Made by a program: the position numbers and the translations under genes | From: Bacteroidota bacterium | Lineage (GTDB): Bacteria > Bacteroidota > Bacteroidia > Chitinophagales > Chitinophagaceae | Length of the DNA: 64,000 nucleotides | Direction of reading: 5' to 3' | Assembly (NCBI GenBank): GCA_018267925.1 | Contig: JAFDXO010000182.1 | Location: 88,851-152,850, forward strand | Shown here: piece by piece, positions 61,011 through 64,000 of the stretch | Layout of the letters: every line of letters starts with the position of its first letter | Numbering within the stretch: the stretch's first letter is position 1 | The notes under the pieces: generated by a model | What the model was told of the DNA's origin: nothing | Databases searched by the model: none | What the model saw: the letters and a program-made list of their open reading frames with translations, nothing else

Positions 61011-62051
61011 ATGTACGGACCGGAAAGCCCACAAAATCAAGCTATTTCTAAAAAGAAACCTTTCTTCCCAATTCATGAAACATTACGAAGCTATCTCCGT
61101 TATTATGGTCGCGACATTGAATTGCCCATAAAATATGCGGATTTAACTCGTTTTTCAACTGCCATTCCGGCTTATGACAACCAAGGAAAAGATACGCTTT
61201 GGGAAACGGCTATTTATTCCCCTGAAGAAACGGTTCATTTACACAACGGACTAAAAGAAATTTATTCAATTTTAAAAACAGAAGGGCAAAGCCGAGTCCA
61301 TCGCCATCTTCACGTAGAAAAGGTTGACTACTGCACTTTTGGAAACTCTCATCCTTTTCGAATCAAGATAGTCAATAACTTTAACGACAACTACGACTAT
61401 TTCTACATTAAAAGAATAGATGCTTCTCGGATTTATGGACTTGAATTAGAGCATATCTTATCTCCTTCGAGGATAAACTATTTTGTAAATTCTGCCACCT
61501 TAGTTGAAGAGCATATTCCGGGAATTCCTGGCGATCAATTTATCAACAATTACTTGAATAACCCTGAGTTTAATAAGGTTCGAATAGCTAAGGAGCTTGT
61601 CAAGTTTAACTATCGCTGTTTTATACGTCTATTAGGTGATATGCGCTCATACAATTACGTTTTCGATATCACCCCCGATTTTGATGAGGTTCAGTTTAGG
61701 ATACGTGCTATTGATTTTGATCAACAAAGTTTTGAAGGTAGAAAGAGTTTGTATTTACCTCAATTTTTTAAAGAAAATTATTCTTTAGTTCAATTAGCGC
61801 AACAATTTCTTTCAAAAGAAAACATCGAACAATATCAGCAAGAAGAAAAAGCTCTATTAATAAGAAGAAGTAAGGCTGCGCGGAAACAATTATACGCCTT
61901 GCTTGACTGCATGAGCAATGATACTATTTCCACTGTCGAAAAAGTGTTGCAATTGGGTGAAGAATTAGCTGATCATTATCAAATAAGAGAGTTTAGAAAC
62001 TGCCGCTCAATGGGTGAAATTGTCAAGCAGAGTTTAGAACAACTGTTGTGA
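61011..62051 (+). CDS. Unknown protein with a kinase-like region
   Basis: A 346-residue cytoplasmic protein I cannot assign to a named family. The N-terminus has YYGRDIELPIKYADLTRFSTAIPAYDNQGKDTLWETAIYSPEE. The central part includes HLHVEKVDYCTFGNSHPFRIKIVNNFNDNYDYFYIKRIDASRIYGLELEHI and VEEHIPGIPGDQFINNYL. Near 204-240, LLGDMRSYNYVFDITPDFDEVQFRIRAIDFDQQSF resembles the catalytic loop (GDxxxxN) and metal-binding IDFD of a protein-kinase-like fold. No glycine-rich loop is obvious. It follows the sugar MFS gene by 21 nt, so a link with sugar or aminoglycoside-like phosphorylation could be imagined but is not shown. It is convergent with pyrB. Confidence 0.6.
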   Translation: MYGPESPQNQAISKKKPFFPIHETLRSYLRYYGRDIELPIKYADLTRFSTAIPAYDNQGKDTLWETAIYSPEETVHLHNGLKEIYSILKTEGQSRVHRHLHVEKVDYCTFGNSHPFRIKIVNNFNDNYDYFYIKRIDASRIYGLELEHILSPSRINYFVNSATLVEEHIPGIPGDQFINNYLNNPEFNKVRIAKELVKFNYRCFIRLLGDMRSYNYVFDITPDFDEVQFRIRAIDFDQQSFEGRKSLYLPQFFKENYSLVQLAQQFLSKENIEQYQQEEKALLIRRSKAARKQLYALLDCMSNDTISTVEKVLQLGEELADHYQIREFRNCRSMGEIVKQSLEQLL

Positions 62052-62066
62052 TTTTATTCAACCATC

Positions 62067-63002
62067 TTATTCTCCTAATTCAGTGGGCTTTCCCGAAAGC
62101 AAGTAAATAACAGCCATTCTTATGGCAACCCCATTTTGCACCTGATCAAGAATTATGGATTGTCCGGAATCCGCAACATCAGAATTGATTTCCACACCTC
62201 TATTTATGGGACCCGGGTGCATAATCACGATTTCTTTTTCTAAGGATCGCAACATATCGCTATTGATACCGTAATAAAGTGCATATTCTCGCAAAGTAGA
62301 GAATAAGGGCTTGTGTTGCCGCTCTAATTGAATGCGCAATACATTGGCTACATCACACCAAGCTAAGGCTTTCTTCACATCATACTCTGGCTTTACACCA
62401 AGAGATTCGATATGCTTTGGAATCAAAGTAGGTGGTCCTGCAACCATTACTTCTGCTCCTAATTTTTGTAAACAAAAAATATTACTCAACGCTACTCGAG
62501 AGTGCATGATATCACCAATAATGGCAACTCGCTTCCCTTTTAAGTTGCCCAATTTTTCCCGCATTGAATACGCATCAAGCAATGCTTGTGTAGGGTGTTC
62601 ATTAGTTCCATCACCGGCATTGATAATGCTGGCATCTATGTGACGAGATAAGAACCAAGGTGCTCCACTGGCCGAATGGCGCATAACTACCATATCCACT
62701 TTCATGGCCAAAATATTATTCACAGTATCAATTAATGTTTCTCCTTTTGATACCGAAGAGCCAGAAGCAGAAAAATTTATAACGTCCGCACTCAATCTTT
62801 TTTCAGCTAATTCAAAAGATATTCTGGTACGGGTTGAATTTTCAAAGAAAATATTGGCGATAGTGGTATCTCTAAGCGTAGGAACCTTTTTTATCGGTCG
62901 CTGTAAAACTTGCTTAAAGTTATCGGCAGTTCGAAAGACCGTTTGAATATCTTGCTGGTTTAATTCTTTTATTCCTAACAGGTGTTTTACCGACAGCGAC
63001 AT
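62067..63002 (-). CDS. pyrB: Aspartate carbamoyltransferase catalytic subunit
   Basis: The enzyme joins carbamoyl phosphate and aspartate in pyrimidine synthesis. It is 311 residues with FFENSTRTRISFELAEKRL (carbamoyl-phosphate STRTR loop, near 52), GDGTNEHPTQALLDAYSM (HPTQ), IGDIMHSRVALSNI, and VIMHPGPINRGVEI near 260. It is cytoplasmic. pyrR is 36 nt upstream on the same strand, so pyrR-pyrB forms an operon. No pyrI is seen; the unregulated trimer is likely. Confidence 0.97.
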   Translation of the reverse strand: MSLSVKHLLGIKELNQQDIQTVFRTADNFKQVLQRPIKKVPTLRDTTIANIFFENSTRTRISFELAEKRLSADVINFSASGSSVSKGETLIDTVNNILAMKVDMVVMRHSASGAPWFLSRHIDASIINAGDGTNEHPTQALLDAYSMREKLGNLKGKRVAIIGDIMHSRVALSNIFCLQKLGAEVMVAGPPTLIPKHIESLGVKPEYDVKKALAWCDVANVLRIQLERQHKPLFSTLREYALYYGINSDMLRSLEKEIVIMHPGPINRGVEINSDVADSGQSIILDQVQNGVAIRMAVIYLLSGKPTELGE

Positions 63003-63038
63003 GCTTAATTGCTTCTATTTTTTAAAAAAAACTTGAAC

Positions 63039-63563
63039 TTAGTCAATTAAAATAACCTCATCTTTTCCATCCTTTTCAGCCCAATGAACCACTACTTTTT
63101 GGGTAATAATGGTATCCACTGTTCGCCCAACATAATCTGGTTGTATAGGCAACTCCCTGCTGTAATGCCGATCTATCAACACCATCAATTCTACATTTTG
63201 AGGGCGACCAAAATCAAGCAATGCATCCATGGCAGCGCGAACTGTTCGCCCTGTATGCAATACATCATCTACTAAAATAACCGTGCGGTCTGATACACTA
63301 AATGAAATATCCGTTTCTGAAGGAACCAAAATATCGCCGGTATGTACATCATCTCGATAGAAGGTAATATCTAAAGCACCATGTGGCACATGCTGTCCGG
63401 ATATACTTTCAACCAATTGAGTAATTCGATTAGCAAAACGAACACCACGTGGCTGCAAGCCAATAATAGCAATGTCAGCAAAAGAATAATGGCTTTCAGT
63501 GATCTGATGTGCCAATCGTTGAATAGTAATGTTCAGTTGATCGTAATCTAACAGTGTCTTCAA
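63039..63563 (-). CDS. pyrR: PyrR, pyrimidine operon regulator / uracil phosphoribosyltransferase-like
   Basis: A 174-residue phosphoribosyltransferase-fold protein. The PRPP loop VILVDDVLHTGRTVRAAMDALLDFG is near 94-118, and GLQPRGVRFANRI near 34-46. PyrR is the bifunctional regulator and UPRTase. The open frame reaches TTG at 63587, but that codon lies inside a TATTTTTG -7 box, so the TTG at 63563 (MKTLLDYDQLNITIQRL) is more likely and fits the family start. It is followed by pyrB in an operon. In Gram-positive bacteria it attenuates the pyr transcript by RNA binding; whether this copy binds RNA is not shown here, and I found no clear pyr leader hairpin. Confidence 0.9.
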   Translation of the reverse strand: MKTLLDYDQLNITIQRLAHQITESHYSFADIAIIGLQPRGVRFANRITQLVESISGQHVPHGALDITFYRDDVHTGDILVPSETDISFSVSDRTVILVDDVLHTGRTVRAAMDALLDFGRPQNVELMVLIDRHYSRELPIQPDYVGRTVDTIITQKVVVHWAEKDGKDEVILID

Positions 63564-63584
63564 TTGCTTGGAAGAATTTGACCT

Positions 63585-63616
63585 CAAAAATAAGTATGTG
63601 TTTTTACTTCTCGAAA
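63585..63616 (-). promoter_or_regulatory. Promoter of the pyrR-pyrB operon
   Basis: On the minus strand TTTC (63616-63613), a 20 nt spacer and TATTTTTG (63592-63585) give an exact -7 match. The likely transcript start is near 63578, ahead of the TTG at 63563. Confidence 0.55.
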
Positions 63617-63693
63617 TCGAAAAATAATAGACCTATGAATTGTAAACAACTTGTTAACCGCTTGCAAAGTCGTCGTTAACGGGTATGTAGTTT

Positions 63694-63725
63694 CTTGCCA
63701 CATCCGAGCCGCCGTTCAATCTTTG
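63694..63725 (+). promoter_or_regulatory. Possible promoter of the final secreted-protein gene
   Basis: CTTG at 63694-63697, a 20 nt spacer and AATCTTTG at 63718-63725 (one mismatch to TAnnTTTG). The ATG is at 63807, giving a leader of about 75 nt. Confidence 0.45.
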
Positions 63726-63806
63726 CATCGTCAAACAAAACAAATGACAATCACCAAAATCAAAAAACTTTTTAAACAAAAACCAAAACACCAAAAACAA
63801 AACCTC

Positions 63807-64000
63807 ATGAAAAAAATCATCATCGCAACAGCAGCTATCATCGGATTCGCAACAGCAGCTAACGCACAAGCACCCAGCACAGCCAACGCAACGGGAACTG
63901 CTACACAAACCGTTCAACTTGCTTTGAGCAACGCGCTTGAAATCACCTTCGTAGCCAACAACTCAGCTACTGGAGCAACCGTAAGTATTCCTTTCACTAC
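63807..64000 (+). CDS. Secreted protein of unknown function, cut by the window edge
   Basis: An ATG at 63807 opens a frame of 64 codons running off the end of the window. Residues 1-20 are a signal peptide (MKKIIIATAAIIGFATAANA, cleavage before QAP). The mature start is Thr/Ala/Asn-rich (TANATGTATQTVQLALSNALEITF). The pattern is that of exported, Thr/Ser-rich surface or matrix proteins. The partial sequence is too short for a family call. Confidence 0.75.
   Translation, partial: MKKIIIATAAIIGFATAANAQAPSTANATGTATQTVQLALSNALEITFVANNSATGATVSIPFT

Noticed and set aside
63654..63917. Cys/Ser-rich minus-strand frame at the right end
   Set aside because: It lies opposite the signal peptide of the secreted-protein gene, whose plus-strand frame has a start and a promoter.
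1..64000. tRNA or rRNA genes
   Set aside because: I scanned the intergenic gaps by eye and saw no cloverleaf or rRNA signature. A tRNA search program would be decisive.

Overview
The window looks like chromosome from a Bacteroidota bacterium, probably Chitinophagales or a relative. The evidence is an A+T-rich sequence, a type IX secretion (T9SS) sorting-domain protein, a GldM-like domain protein, a YfhO family protein, a GluP/FucP-type sugar MFS transporter, and several promoters that fit the Bacteroidota pattern TTTG-N19-23-TAnnTTTG. Shine-Dalgarno sites are mostly absent. No tRNA, rRNA, CRISPR array or prophage was seen.

Layout. 1-6.5 kb holds a very acidic small protein, pabB, a carbohydrate-porin-like outer-membrane protein, a secreted GldM-C-like protein and valS. 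6.5-14.8 kb is a type I restriction-modification island: hsdM, an ORF6N/RhuM/PLD-like protein, hsdS and hsdR. A small Y1 (IS200-like, RAYT-like) transposase sits between hsdS and hsdR inside a regular 51-52 bp array of palindromes. The island is bounded by a ~51 bp direct repeat and an outer 17 bp inverted repeat, and its coding sequences carry several families of short palindromic or A+T-rich repeats in frame. 14.8-21.5 kb carries a DUF1697 protein, an ECF sigma factor with a membrane-spanning anti-sigma/beta-barrel partner, and a DUF2249 / PEP-mutase-family / D-serine dehydratase gene run. 21.4-32.8 kb has a trifunctional MMPL-acyltransferase-methyltransferase, a NamZ (DUF1343) protein, SlyD, an ExbB/ExbD pair, an SDR, a DPP-IV-type peptidase and an alpha/beta hydrolase. 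32.8-35.4 kb is a KDO-type group: kdsB, a KdsC-like phosphatase and a transaldolase fused to KdsD-like CBS domains. 35.6-46 kb holds a thioredoxin-like protein, a TPR membrane protein, an Nramp-USP fusion, a YfhO protein and a giant outer-membrane protein. 46-48 kb is a second sigma/anti-sigma-barrel pair. 48-64 kb carries a beta-CASP hydrolase, sppA, folK, a T9SS cargo protein, a deoxynucleoside kinase, recQ, mgtC, a ROK sugar kinase divergent from a sugar MFS transporter, an unknown kinase-like protein, pyrB, pyrR and the start of a secreted protein that runs off the window.

The most unusual parts are the repeat-riddled restriction island with its REP/transposase module, the transaldolase-CBS fusion beside kdsB and a kdsC-like gene, and the two dual-membrane anti-sigma systems. 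The remainder is mostly housekeeping and envelope functions. Functional calls come from reading motifs and remembered family patterns, not from database searches.
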